Below, one piece after another: positions 23,884 to 31,978 of a stretch of DNA of 40,305 nt. Source of the DNA: an uncultured Pseudomonadota bacterium (GTDB taxonomy: Bacteria > Pseudomonadota > Alphaproteobacteria > UBA3830). The DNA lies in the NCBI GenBank assembly GCA_902796155.1, contig CADBNZ010000006.1, positions 1-40,305 on the forward strand, in the 5' to 3' direction. The position numbers were made by a program, and so were the translations under genes. The notes under the pieces were generated by a model. It ran no database searches. It saw only the letters and a list, made by a program, of their open reading frames with translations, and was not told the DNA's origin. Positions within the stretch are counted from its first letter, which is position 1, and every line of letters starts with the position of its first letter.

Positions 23884-24897
23884 CTACTTCGCAAATCTTT
23901 CCAAAAGATGTGTCGGGCGATTTGAGCCTTCCTGCACTCCTGACACTCGATACGAAATTTCTCCGTGAAGTTTGTCAAGCCTTTGCTCCAACGGTGTTTT
24001 CTCATCTTTCAAGAACTCTCCTGAAACCCCAGTCATAACCATTGCAGAATCGATACCTGCGTTATTGGCGCCGAGAATATCCGTCCACGGAGTATCACCG
24101 ACCATCACGATTTTATCGTTTGGTTTGGTAAATTGTTTTGCAAACTCAAAAATCCCTTTATAAGGCTTACCAAAATACAAGACTTTTCCGCCCAGTTTTT
24201 CGTAGTATTTTCCGAGGATTCCCTGAGCAAATACAGGAGCTATTTTTTGATTGCTATCCGACTCATGCGTAAACATGTCCGGATTAGCGACAAGAAGAAT
24301 TTTATTTTTCTCAAGACATTTTTCCAATGCTGCTGCAAATTCCATTGGCCCTTTTCTTCCCAACGGATCGTGTAATTTATGCCAGTCTTGGTGAACCACG
24401 TCTTCAATTTTTATGGGGTTATCATTTTCGTCTAGTAAATCATCGATTCTTACTCTCCCATACAATGTTCGTGGCACGCCAACATACATCATATCAGCAC
24501 AATCAAAAGAATCGGTTTTTGTTATTTGTGAATCCGCAAAAATACTTGCGTTTCCCATAAATAAGCATTTTACCGAAGATATTTTCTTACCTAAATTTTT
24601 GGAAATTTCCTGTGATTTCGATGAGAAAATATAATGAAGATACTCGCCTGATGTTAAAAACTTATCGTAATGGGTTCCTTCATACATTCCACGCTGTTCA
24701 TAACCGCGTTTTGCATCTTCTGATACTTGAGTCGTATTGGAAAGTATAATAATTTTCTTCCCCAACTTCCTTAGTTCTTCCATCGTCTCAAGAGTATTGT
24801 CGTACAAAGACAAGCCGTTATATAAAACTCCGTAAACATCGATGAAAAAAGTATCATATTGCTCGACTATGGAAAGTATATTTTTTTCAATAATCAT
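23884..24897 (-). CDS. Class IIA HAD-like phosphatase (TIGR01459 type)
   Basis: The 337-residue protein has HAD motif I as FFIDVYGVLYNG (D-x-D replaced by D-V-Y, as in this subfamily), motif II in KKIIILSNTTQ, motif III in the FGKPYKGIFEFA region, and motif IV in IVMVGDTPWTDILGANNAGI. A C2-type cap lies between motifs II and III. TIGR01459-type proteins are typical of alphaproteobacteria and are thought to dephosphorylate small metabolites; the substrate is unknown. It follows ettA on the same strand with a 37-base gap and could share its transcript. It is intact. Confidence 0.85.
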   Translation of the reverse strand: MIIEKNILSIVEQYDTFFIDVYGVLYNGLSLYDNTLETMEELRKLGKKIIILSNTTQVSEDAKRGYEQRGMYEGTHYDKFLTSGEYLHYIFSSKSQEISKNLGKKISSVKCLFMGNASIFADSQITKTDSFDCADMMYVGVPRTLYGRVRIDDLLDENDNPIKIEDVVHQDWHKLHDPLGRKGPMEFAAALEKCLEKNKILLVANPDMFTHESDSNQKIAPVFAQGILGKYYEKLGGKVLYFGKPYKGIFEFAKQFTKPNDKIVMVGDTPWTDILGANNAGIDSAMVMTGVSGEFLKDEKTPLEQRLDKLHGEISYRVSGVQEGSNRPTHLLERFAK

Positions 24898-24934
24898 CGT
24901 TTCTCTCTTCTTGCCTCTTCATTTTTTAAATCTA

Positions 24935-26611
24935 TTACCTGGACAGTTTTTTATACTTTATGCGATGTGGAATAAGTTCACTAATTCCCAAACGCTTCTT
25001 ATCTTCCTCATAGGCCGAAAAATCGCCTTGAAACCATTCAACTTTGCTGTCTCCCTCAAATGCCAAAATATGCGTCGCTATTCTGTCCAAAAACCAACGG
25101 TCATGGCTAACAACAATGGCACATCCCGCAAAGTCAAGAAGAGCGTCCTCCAAAGTCCGTAGCGTATCAACATCCAAATCGTTTGTCGGTTCATCCAGAA
25201 GGATGACGTTTGCACCTGATTTTAGGATTTTTGCGAGATGTACACGATTCCGTTCACCACCTGACAGCTGATTTATGTATTTTTGCTGGTCTGTACCCTT
25301 AAAACCGAAATAAGAAACATAAGCACGGCTTGAAACACGTCGTTTTCCAAGCTCCAACTCATCTAAAGAGTCGGATATTTCTTCCCAAACGGTCTTCTTA
25401 TCGTCCAAAGCATCTCGACTTTGGTCGACATAGGCCATTTTTACCGTTTCTCCTATAGTAACCTTGCCGCTATCTTGTTTCTCTTTCCCTGTGAGAATCT
25501 TAAACAAAGTGGATTTTCCTGCGCCGTTCGCTCCTATCACTCCAACAATGCTTCCCGGAGGAAGATCGAACGACAAATTCTCAAACAAAACCTTTTCACC
25601 AAATGCTTTACTCAGCGATTCCGCTCGAATAACCACATCCCCGAGACGTGGCCCAGAAGGAATGTACAAAGTCGAGGTGTTATATGTTTTTGAGTTTTCT
25701 TGTTCTAACATTTCGCTGTATGCGCTGATTCTTGCTTTGCTTTTTGCCTGACGTGCCTTTGGAGATTGATGAATCCATTCAAGCTCGTGTGCCAAAAAGC
25801 GTCGACGGTCGTTATCCGCGTTTTCTTCTTGCTCAAGGCGCTTCTGCCGTTCTTCCAGCCATGCCGAATAATTGCCTTCAAATGGATAAATCGAACCGCG
25901 ATCTAATTCCAAAATCCATCCTACAACGTTATCGAGAAAATATCTGTCGTGCGTAACCAAAACAACAGCACCTTTGTATTCCTTCAAATGCTGTTCAAGC
26001 CATGCTACAGATTCCGCGTCAAGGTGGTTTGTTGGCTCATCCAAAAGGAGCAAATCAGGTTTTTGAAGCAGCAATTTACAGAGAGCGACACGGCGCTTTT
26101 CGCCTCCCGATAGATTTCCGGCGATTGCGTCAGGCGGAGGGCAGCGCAGAGCATCCATAGCGATTTCTATGGTCCTGTTCAAATCCCATAATCCTTGTGC
26201 GTCGATTTGCTCCTGCAGCTCTGCTTGCTTAGCAATGAGCGCATTCATTTCGTCGTCTGTCATTTCTTCTGCGAATTTTGCGGAAACAGCGTCAAATTCA
26301 TCGAGAATCGCTTTTTTTTCTTTGAGAGCAGACATTATATTGTCGAATACAGTGGCGTTTTTATCCAATTCTGGTTCTTGAGGAAGATAACCGACAGTCG
26401 CTCCTTTTGCAGGCCAAGCCTCTCCGTTGAAATCAGTATCCAAACCCGCCATTATTTTTAGAAGAGTAGATTTTCCCGCGCCGTTTTTACCGACAATACC
26501 GATCTTTGCGTCTGGAAAAAACGAAAGCCATGTTTCTTTCAGGACCTGCTTTCCTCCGGGATAAACTTTCGACGCGCCTTTCAGGACATATATGTACTGG
26601 TACGAAGCCAT
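24935..26611 (-). CDS. ettA: Energy-dependent translational throttle protein EttA (ABC-F)
   Basis: EttA binds the ribosomal E site and couples translation start to the ATP/ADP ratio. The 558-residue protein has two ABC cassettes without membrane segments: Walker A GKNGAGKST near residue 40 and GANGAGKST near 355, signatures LSGGEKRRVALCKLL and LSGGERNRVHLAKIL, and Walker B LLLLDEPTNHLD and VILLDEPTNDLD. The linker between them carries the P-site tRNA-interaction motif region (RFLAHELEWIHQSPKARQAK SKAR type), characteristic of EttA rather than other ABC-F proteins. The length is standard and the gene looks intact. It diverges from the polyamine-type ATPase gene across about 210 bases. Confidence 0.95.
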   Translation of the reverse strand: MASYQYIYVLKGASKVYPGGKQVLKETWLSFFPDAKIGIVGKNGAGKSTLLKIMAGLDTDFNGEAWPAKGATVGYLPQEPELDKNATVFDNIMSALKEKKAILDEFDAVSAKFAEEMTDDEMNALIAKQAELQEQIDAQGLWDLNRTIEIAMDALRCPPPDAIAGNLSGGEKRRVALCKLLLQKPDLLLLDEPTNHLDAESVAWLEQHLKEYKGAVVLVTHDRYFLDNVVGWILELDRGSIYPFEGNYSAWLEERQKRLEQEENADNDRRRFLAHELEWIHQSPKARQAKSKARISAYSEMLEQENSKTYNTSTLYIPSGPRLGDVVIRAESLSKAFGEKVLFENLSFDLPPGSIVGVIGANGAGKSTLFKILTGKEKQDSGKVTIGETVKMAYVDQSRDALDDKKTVWEEISDSLDELELGKRRVSSRAYVSYFGFKGTDQQKYINQLSGGERNRVHLAKILKSGANVILLDEPTNDLDVDTLRTLEDALLDFAGCAIVVSHDRWFLDRIATHILAFEGDSKVEWFQGDFSAYEEDKKRLGISELIPHRIKYKKLSR

Positions 26612-26762
26612 TTGAGTACTTTCAACAACTAACTTAAAGAAACAACAAAAACTGCATTAACAATAACAATATTGATAATGCTACAACTGACCATGTTTTG
26701 GCAAGAGAAAACGTAGATGGAATATCGGAAAACAGGTAGTTTTATCCCTTACAAGAGAAACG

Positions 26763-26791
26763 TTGTTTTGTCATTCAATATTCTGTATTCT
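26763..26791 (+). promoter_or_regulatory. Candidate sigma-70 promoter for the ABC ATPase gene
   Basis: TTGTTT at 26763-26768 and TATTCT at 26786-26791 are separated by 17 bases, ending 30 bases before the ATG. The ribosome site GGAGGAG follows. It lies in the divergent gap with ettA, so nearby sequences may serve both directions. Confidence 0.4.
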
Positions 26792-26821
26792 TTGCGTGTT
26801 AGTTTTTAGTGGAGGAGCATT

Positions 26822-27964
26822 ATGGCAGAGCAATCGAAACACCTCAGCAATATAGAGCCTTGGCAAGATCCGAATGCTCGTCCTTATGTGTCTATAAACA
26901 ACCTCACAAAAACATTCGGCGGACGTGTAGCGGTGAATAATGTGTCTTTGTCGATATATCGAGGGGAATTATTCTCGTTGCTTGGGCGTTCCGGATGCGG
27001 AAAGTCAACTCTTTTGCGCATGCTCGCCGGTTTTGAATCGCCAACCTCGGGAAAAATCTTCATCGATGGCATAGATATGACTGACACGCCTCCTTACAAA
27101 CGCCCCGTCAGCATGGTTTTTCAATCTTATGCGCTTTTTCCTCACATGACAGTCGAGCAGAATGTTGCTTTTGGATTGATTCAAGAAGGAATGCAAAAAG
27201 GAGAAATTCGCGATCGTGTAAGTGCGTATCTGGAACTTGTTCAATTGAGCGGATACGAAAAACGCAAGCCCGATCAACTTTCAGGAGGAGAATGTCAACG
27301 CGTCGCTCTCGCCAGAAGCCTTGTTAAACATCCTAAATTGGTTTTGCTTGATGAGCCTCTCGCCGCTCTCGACAAAAAATTGCGTGAACGAACCCAATTG
27401 GAGCTCGTTAATATTCAAGAAAAGGTTGGCGTCACTTTTATAATGGTTTCGCACGATCAAGAAGAGGCAATGACGATGTCAACTCGTATCGGTCTTATGA
27501 GAGAAGGACGAATTTTGCAAGTCGGAGGTCCGACCGAAATATACGAGTATCCGAACTCAAAATATGTGGCGAATTTTATCGGCTCCGTTAATTTATTCGA
27601 TGGAATTATTGTTGAGGAACAAGCAGATCACGTCATAGTGAAGTCAACAGCCATGGAAAAGAATTTGCTTGTTACCCATTCGGCTTCTGTTCCTGTAGGA
27701 GCGCAGATAAGCGTTGCGATTCGTCCGGAAAAAGTGGTGCTTACAACCGTTGTCCCGAAGGGCGACTACAACTGGACGAACGGGATCGTGAAAGATATTG
27801 TGTATTTGGGTGACGTGTCTATATATCACGTGCTTTTGGCATCGGGAGTTACTGTGCTTGCAACCGTAGCCAACTTAGTACGTGCAGCAGAGCGTCCTAT
27901 ACAATGGGAAGACGAGGTATTTCTCTATTGGAAGCCTGAAAATGGCATAGTCTTGGCTATTTAA
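26822..27964 (+). CDS. potA: ABC transporter ATP-binding protein, spermidine/putrescine (PotA) type
   Basis: PotA hydrolyses ATP to drive polyamine import with PotB/C permeases and a periplasmic binding protein. The 380-residue protein has Walker A GRSGCGKST (about residue 58), Q-loop VFQSYALFPHMT, signature LSGGECQRVALARSLV, Walker B LVLLDEPLAALD and the H-loop VSHDQEEAMT, followed by a TOBE-like C-terminal domain (VAIRPEKVVL). Length and layout fit the PotA/PotG group. No permease or binding-protein gene lies beside it; radA follows after 55 bases, so the other parts must be elsewhere. Related transporters of other substrates (iron, sulfate) cannot be fully excluded. Confidence 0.82.
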   Translation: MAEQSKHLSNIEPWQDPNARPYVSINNLTKTFGGRVAVNNVSLSIYRGELFSLLGRSGCGKSTLLRMLAGFESPTSGKIFIDGIDMTDTPPYKRPVSMVFQSYALFPHMTVEQNVAFGLIQEGMQKGEIRDRVSAYLELVQLSGYEKRKPDQLSGGECQRVALARSLVKHPKLVLLDEPLAALDKKLRERTQLELVNIQEKVGVTFIMVSHDQEEAMTMSTRIGLMREGRILQVGGPTEIYEYPNSKYVANFIGSVNLFDGIIVEEQADHVIVKSTAMEKNLLVTHSASVPVGAQISVAIRPEKVVLTTVVPKGDYNWTNGIVKDIVYLGDVSIYHVLLASGVTVLATVANLVRAAERPIQWEDEVFLYWKPENGIVLAI

Positions 27965-28019
27965 TTTGCATGATGAAAGCAAAAAAATCATGTAAAAAGC
28001 AATATGCGAGGTAAAAAAA

Positions 28020-29402
28020 ATGGCGAAACCTGAAAGATCATTTTATTGCAACGAATGCGGTGCCAGATATCCGAAATGGCTGGGACGATGTGATGATTGC
28101 GGTCAATGGAACACAATTGTAGAAGATATCAGAGCCAGCAACAGCAGTAGAGGTTTCGGCGGTATGTACGGCAGCGCAAAAACATCAACGGCTGAAATTG
28201 AATTTAGCGATCTGAGCTATTCCGCCGAAAAAGTCGAACGAGTTCTAAGCAATATTCCCGAATTTGATAGGGTATTAGGCGGCGGAGCAGTTCCGGGATC
28301 GGTGGTTTTAATCGGAGGCGATCCTGGAATAGGAAAATCTACACTTTTATTGCAAGTTTTATCGGCTTTTTCTCAAGATCATAACTGCGTGTATATTTCA
28401 GGAGAAGAATCCTCAGAGCAAATTTGCTTACGTGCAGCACGAATAGGCGCGAATAATTCCAATGTAAAGCTCGCATGCGAAACAAATATCGACGCAATAA
28501 TCAACTCATTATCAAAAGTAGATTTTTTGGTTATTGATTCTATACAAACTTTGCAAAGTCCGACAGTTGAATCTATCCCGGGAACAGTTACACAAGTTCG
28601 TACAGTCGCTTATGAGCTGATTAATTTCGCTAAAACTACTGGAACTACTGTTTTTTTGATTGGGCACGTAACGAAAGAAGGCGCAATAGCAGGTCCGAAA
28701 GTACTTGAGCATATGGTCGACACGGTTTTGTACTTCGAGGGAGAACGCGGCAACTCATATCGCATATTAAGAGCAGTAAAAAATCGCTACGGTCCATGTG
28801 ATGAACTCGGAATTTTCGAAATGCACGGCCATGGTTTATTTAGCGTATCAAATCCATCGGTGCTATTTCTGACTCAGAGGAGTAATGAAGTTGCAGGTGC
28901 TACTGTTTTTTCGGGGATCGAGGGAACAAGACCGATTCTTGCAGAAATCCAGGCGCTTGTTTCAAAAAGTTACTTCACATCACCTCGCAGAACTGTTGTC
29001 GGATGGGACTTGAACCGGCTTTTTACGATTCTCGCAGTCATAGAAACAAAATGCAAAATCTCATTTGCAGATAGAGATGTGTATTTGAACGTTGCGGGCG
29101 GATTAAAAATATCTGAACCTGCGGGAGACTTAGCAGTTGCCGCTTGTTTGCTTTCCGCCAGAAGCGTAAACCCGATTCCAAACGATACATGCATTTTCGG
29201 AGAGATCGGATTAACAGGAGAAGTGCGTTCTGTTTCCAGGTGCTCAGAAAGGGTCAAAGAAGCAGAAAAGCTAGGTTTCAAAAACGTAATTTTACCGGCA
29301 GCGAATAAATTTCCGAAAGAATCATGCAATATTAACCTAATGCCCGTGCGAAATTTGTTCGATATTATAGAAATACTTGGAATGAGCAGACATCATGAAT
29401 AG
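28020..29402 (+). CDS. radA: DNA repair protein RadA (Sms)
   Basis: RadA is a RecA-like hexameric helicase that promotes branch migration in recombination. The 460-residue protein has the N-terminal zinc finger CNECGARYPKWLGRCDDCG, Walker A GGDPGIGKST near residue 99, Walker B FLVIDSIQTL, the RadA motif KNRYGP (KNRFG in many homologues) and a C-terminal Lon-protease-like domain (YLNVAGGLKISEPAGDLAVA). All signature parts are present, at the usual length. It overlaps cvpA by eight bases, an arrangement common in alphaproteobacteria. Confidence 0.96.
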   Translation: MAKPERSFYCNECGARYPKWLGRCDDCGQWNTIVEDIRASNSSRGFGGMYGSAKTSTAEIEFSDLSYSAEKVERVLSNIPEFDRVLGGGAVPGSVVLIGGDPGIGKSTLLLQVLSAFSQDHNCVYISGEESSEQICLRAARIGANNSNVKLACETNIDAIINSLSKVDFLVIDSIQTLQSPTVESIPGTVTQVRTVAYELINFAKTTGTTVFLIGHVTKEGAIAGPKVLEHMVDTVLYFEGERGNSYRILRAVKNRYGPCDELGIFEMHGHGLFSVSNPSVLFLTQRSNEVAGATVFSGIEGTRPILAEIQALVSKSYFTSPRRTVVGWDLNRLFTILAVIETKCKISFADRDVYLNVAGGLKISEPAGDLAVAACLLSARSVNPIPNDTCIFGEIGLTGEVRSVSRCSERVKEAEKLGFKNVILPAANKFPKESCNINLMPVRNLFDIIEILGMSRHHE

Positions 29403-30090
29403 CAGTGAGTCATTTTTTAACTTAGTAGACTACATATATATAGCAGTAATGCTGGCTTCATCGCTTTTCGGGTTGGCTAACGGTTTTACGCGCACGCTTC
29501 TCAGCTTATTTTCGTGGGTTGGAAGCGGTTTTGCGGCAGCCATGGCAACTCCACATGTCTACGAATTCTTGGAAACGCATTTTTCACCGGATTCAATGGC
29601 AGGACAGCTTATCGCGTCTACTTCGTCGTACGTTATTTGCTTGATTTTGCTGACTATAATTTCATATTTTATCTCCGACGCTGTAAAAAATTCGATGTTT
29701 TCAGGACTGGACAGATCGCTTGGTTTGTTATTCGGCTTAATACGCGGTCTATGTATACCTGCTGGAGTAATTGCTGTACTTATCGCTTTGGGAATCCCAA
29801 AAGAAAAATTTCAAATAGTTGATGAATCGAAAATATCGACTCTTCTCTATAAAGGATTACATGGAATGGTGCCAACTTTGGACATTCCGAATATAAAGAA
29901 AGAAAATGAAGAAGCTTTCAAAAAATATTACGAACACTCGCAAAAGAAAATACAGCAAAAAATGGAAAAAGAAGCAAAGAATGCTGCAACATTTAAAATA
30001 AAACATCCTGAACATCACAGTTTGGGCGCAAAAGTAAAAATTATCGAAAGCCAAAAGACCACGGAGACAAAAATCAGAAAGAGGAAATAA
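29395..30090 (+). CDS. cvpA: CvpA family membrane protein
   Basis: The 231-residue protein has four predicted membrane segments in the first 150 residues (YIYIAVMLASSLFGLANGF, then segments around 35-50, 70-95 and 105-130), with the family's SWVGSGFAAAMATP and DRSLGLLFGLIRGLCIPAGV blocks. The tail is a charged, Lys/Glu-rich region with coiled-coil potential (KKYYEHSQKKIQQKMEKEAK). CvpA proteins sit in the inner membrane and affect envelope stress tolerance and, in E. coli, colicin V production. Its start lies inside the end of radA. purF, a frequent neighbour, is absent. Confidence 0.88.
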   Translation: MNSSESFFNLVDYIYIAVMLASSLFGLANGFTRTLLSLFSWVGSGFAAAMATPHVYEFLETHFSPDSMAGQLIASTSSYVICLILLTIISYFISDAVKNSMFSGLDRSLGLLFGLIRGLCIPAGVIAVLIALGIPKEKFQIVDESKISTLLYKGLHGMVPTLDIPNIKKENEEAFKKYYEHSQKKIQQKMEKEAKNAATFKIKHPEHHSLGAKVKIIESQKTTETKIRKRK

Positions 30091-30094
30091 AATT

Positions 30095-30274
30095 ATGACA
30101 TACTCGATTTATCTATTTTGCGTTATGTTTGTGGTAATCTGGATTATGCACAAACCGTTTGATGTTCACTCAGGCAAAACTTGGGTTAATAAATTCCATT
30201 GTATTCTCGAAGACGCTCTTGTCATGCAATTCATGATTATACTGAATGAGTTTTTGAAAAGCGTAAGTAGTTGA
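30095..30274 (+). CDS. 59-residue single-pass membrane ORF
   Basis: Four bases after the cvpA stop an ATG opens MTYSIYLFCVMFVVIWIMHK, a likely membrane helix, then a soluble tail ending LNEFLKSVSS before TGA. AGAGGA lies ten bases upstream, a little far. The close packing with cvpA and the hydrophobic start support it as real. No family is recognised. The bases 30275-30469 show no gene; TGCTATTTAAT occurs twice there. Confidence 0.5.
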   Translation: MTYSIYLFCVMFVVIWIMHKPFDVHSGKTWVNKFHCILEDALVMQFMIILNEFLKSVSS

Positions 30275-30469
30275 AAAAAGAGATGATAAGCACTATATAG
30301 TATTGCTATTTAATATGTAGGTTCTATTTTGCTATTTAATTCATGGTTTTTGGAATATCCACAGATATATTAGTACTAGGTCATTATAAGTATACTGACT
30401 TTTTTATAACAAATATAAATGGTATTTTTAATACACATTTTAATTTGCAAGACTCTAGAACCAAAAAAC

Positions 30470-31302
30470 GACAATTATACCAAATTTTGATAAATTATTC
30501 AATGAGAAGAAGAATTTTTCAAGATTAACCAGGGTAAAGCCAGACGAATTTCGCAAAGTAAGGCCGAAATGGGAAGAAATTCCAAGGAGGAAGAAAATTT
30601 CCGTGTAAAATTCGAAGCTGAAAACACTGTAGAACAAAGTTCTATTAGTTATGTAGGTAGTTATGATTTACTATCGATTTTACGTGAGTTTTTAGTTTTT
30701 GGAGATTCTTTTCGATCTCGACGAATCGAATATCTGTCGTCACATAAAAAATCGAAGCGATTTTAGCGAGCACGATAAAGATCAATAAAAACAGGATGTT
30801 AACTCAATCTGATTTAGAAACAATCTTAATTGATGCGACAGAAATTCCGATTCAAAGACCGTCGAAAAATCAGCGGAGAATACTACTCCGGTAAGAAAAA
30901 ACGCCATACGGTGAAGTTCGAAATTCAAAGTGACATCAAAGGTAAAATCAGCGATATTTTAAAGAGTTATAATAAAAATCATGATTTCAAAGTTTAAAAG
31001 ATGTCGGATCATATGCCGCGTGATGCCCTTGTGCTCGCCGATTCGGGGCATTAGGGTCTGCAAAAACTTCATACAAAAACCGTTTTGCCTCACAAACGAC
31101 GATGAAATGTTTCTCTCACTCCGGAGCAAAAAGCTCATAATACATCTCTTCCTTCTAAACGCATTCTCGTCGAACTCGTCTTCGCTCAGCTCAAAAAATT
31201 CAAAATTTTGGGCTCTGTTTACAGCAATTTCAGAAAAAAAACTCAATCTTATATTATCGCTGGTGTCTATAAAAAGAACATACATTTTCTTGAAAATAGA
31301 TA
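30470..31302 (+). mobile_element. IS5-family transposase relic
   Basis: Frames joined in order read FDKLFNEKKNFSRLTRVKPD and EFRKVRPKWEEIPRRKK, then the DDE block IDATEIPIQRPSKNQRR-YYSG, KKKRHTVKFEIQSDIKGK, SDHMPRDALVLADSG, LHTKTVLPHK, a LTPEQKAHN-like block and RILVELVFAQLKKFKILGSV then YSNFRKK and IIAGVYK. This is the order of IS5-family (ISL2/IS1031-like) transposases. At least four frameshifts or stops occur and no clean terminal repeats were found. It lies between the cvpA group and lolA, and the minus-strand frame over it is a shadow. Confidence 0.82.
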
Positions 31303-31348
31303 ACAAACACTCTTTAGAAAGCAGAATCAATGAGCTTTTCTCTATTTT

Positions 31349-31978
31349 CTAGTCATATCCTTTGAACTCATCATCCGATATTTTCTGGTTGATTTTTTGC
31401 TCCTTTAAATACACGCGAATTGGTATCTCAATGTCCATTTGAGCGCTATTTCGATAGATTTCCCATCCTGTAAGTTGAAAGGGCTTTAAGGAGAAAATCA
31501 GAGCCACCACGCCGTTTTCCTCATCTTTATCGTCTTTTTTTCGAAAAACCATTACTAGCATGCTGTTCATTTTTAAGCATGAAATTACTTCCAGATTCTC
31601 ACGAATATTAACTTTTGGATCCAGAAAGAATGCCAGAGGCGAAGAGTAAACCGATGTAACGCTTTTTTCTTTCAATTCCTTGTCGTAGTAAATGACCTTA
31701 TTATTTTTAACTATAATAATTTTTGTTGGAGGAATTGTATAATCCATTTTCAACATTGCTGGTTGTCTTTTCATGCAAAAAGAGCCAGAACTCTGCCAAC
31801 CTTTGCTGCTTATTTCAATAAAATCAGATTTAAATGTGCTGATGTTATTAAAAAATTGTTCAACTTGCTTCAAATATTTTTGAACATCCGCGCCACTGAT
31901 TTCTTTTTCTGCTCCCGAAACAAATGGAATAAAAAACAGCGCTAAACAAATTATAAATATTTTCTTTGTTACCATCAT
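31349..31978 (-). CDS. lolA: Outer-membrane lipoprotein carrier-like protein (LolA family)
   Basis: LolA ferries lipoproteins across the periplasm from LolCDE to the outer membrane. The 209-residue protein begins with a Sec signal peptide (KKIFIICLALFFIPFVSGAE). Mature family features are NISTFKSDFIEISSKGWQSS, a G-x-F/K block SGSFCMKRQPAMLKMDYTIP, VKNNKVIYYDKELKEKSV and SSPLAFFLDP. The sequence is divergent, as usual in alphaproteobacteria. It overlaps the ftsK stop (ATGA) and follows it on the minus strand, a recurrent alphaproteobacterial pair. It looks intact. Confidence 0.88.
   Translation of the reverse strand: MMVTKKIFIICLALFFIPFVSGAEKEISGADVQKYLKQVEQFFNNISTFKSDFIEISSKGWQSSGSFCMKRQPAMLKMDYTIPPTKIIIVKNNKVIYYDKELKEKSVTSVYSSPLAFFLDPKVNIRENLEVISCLKMNSMLVMVFRKKDDKDEENGVVALIFSLKPFQLTGWEIYRNSAQMDIEIPIRVYLKEQKINQKISDDEFKGYD

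Noticed and set aside
30959-31352. Overlapping 123-codon ORFs on both strands
   Set aside because: Both are shadows over the IS5 relic, whose true sequence needs several frame changes.
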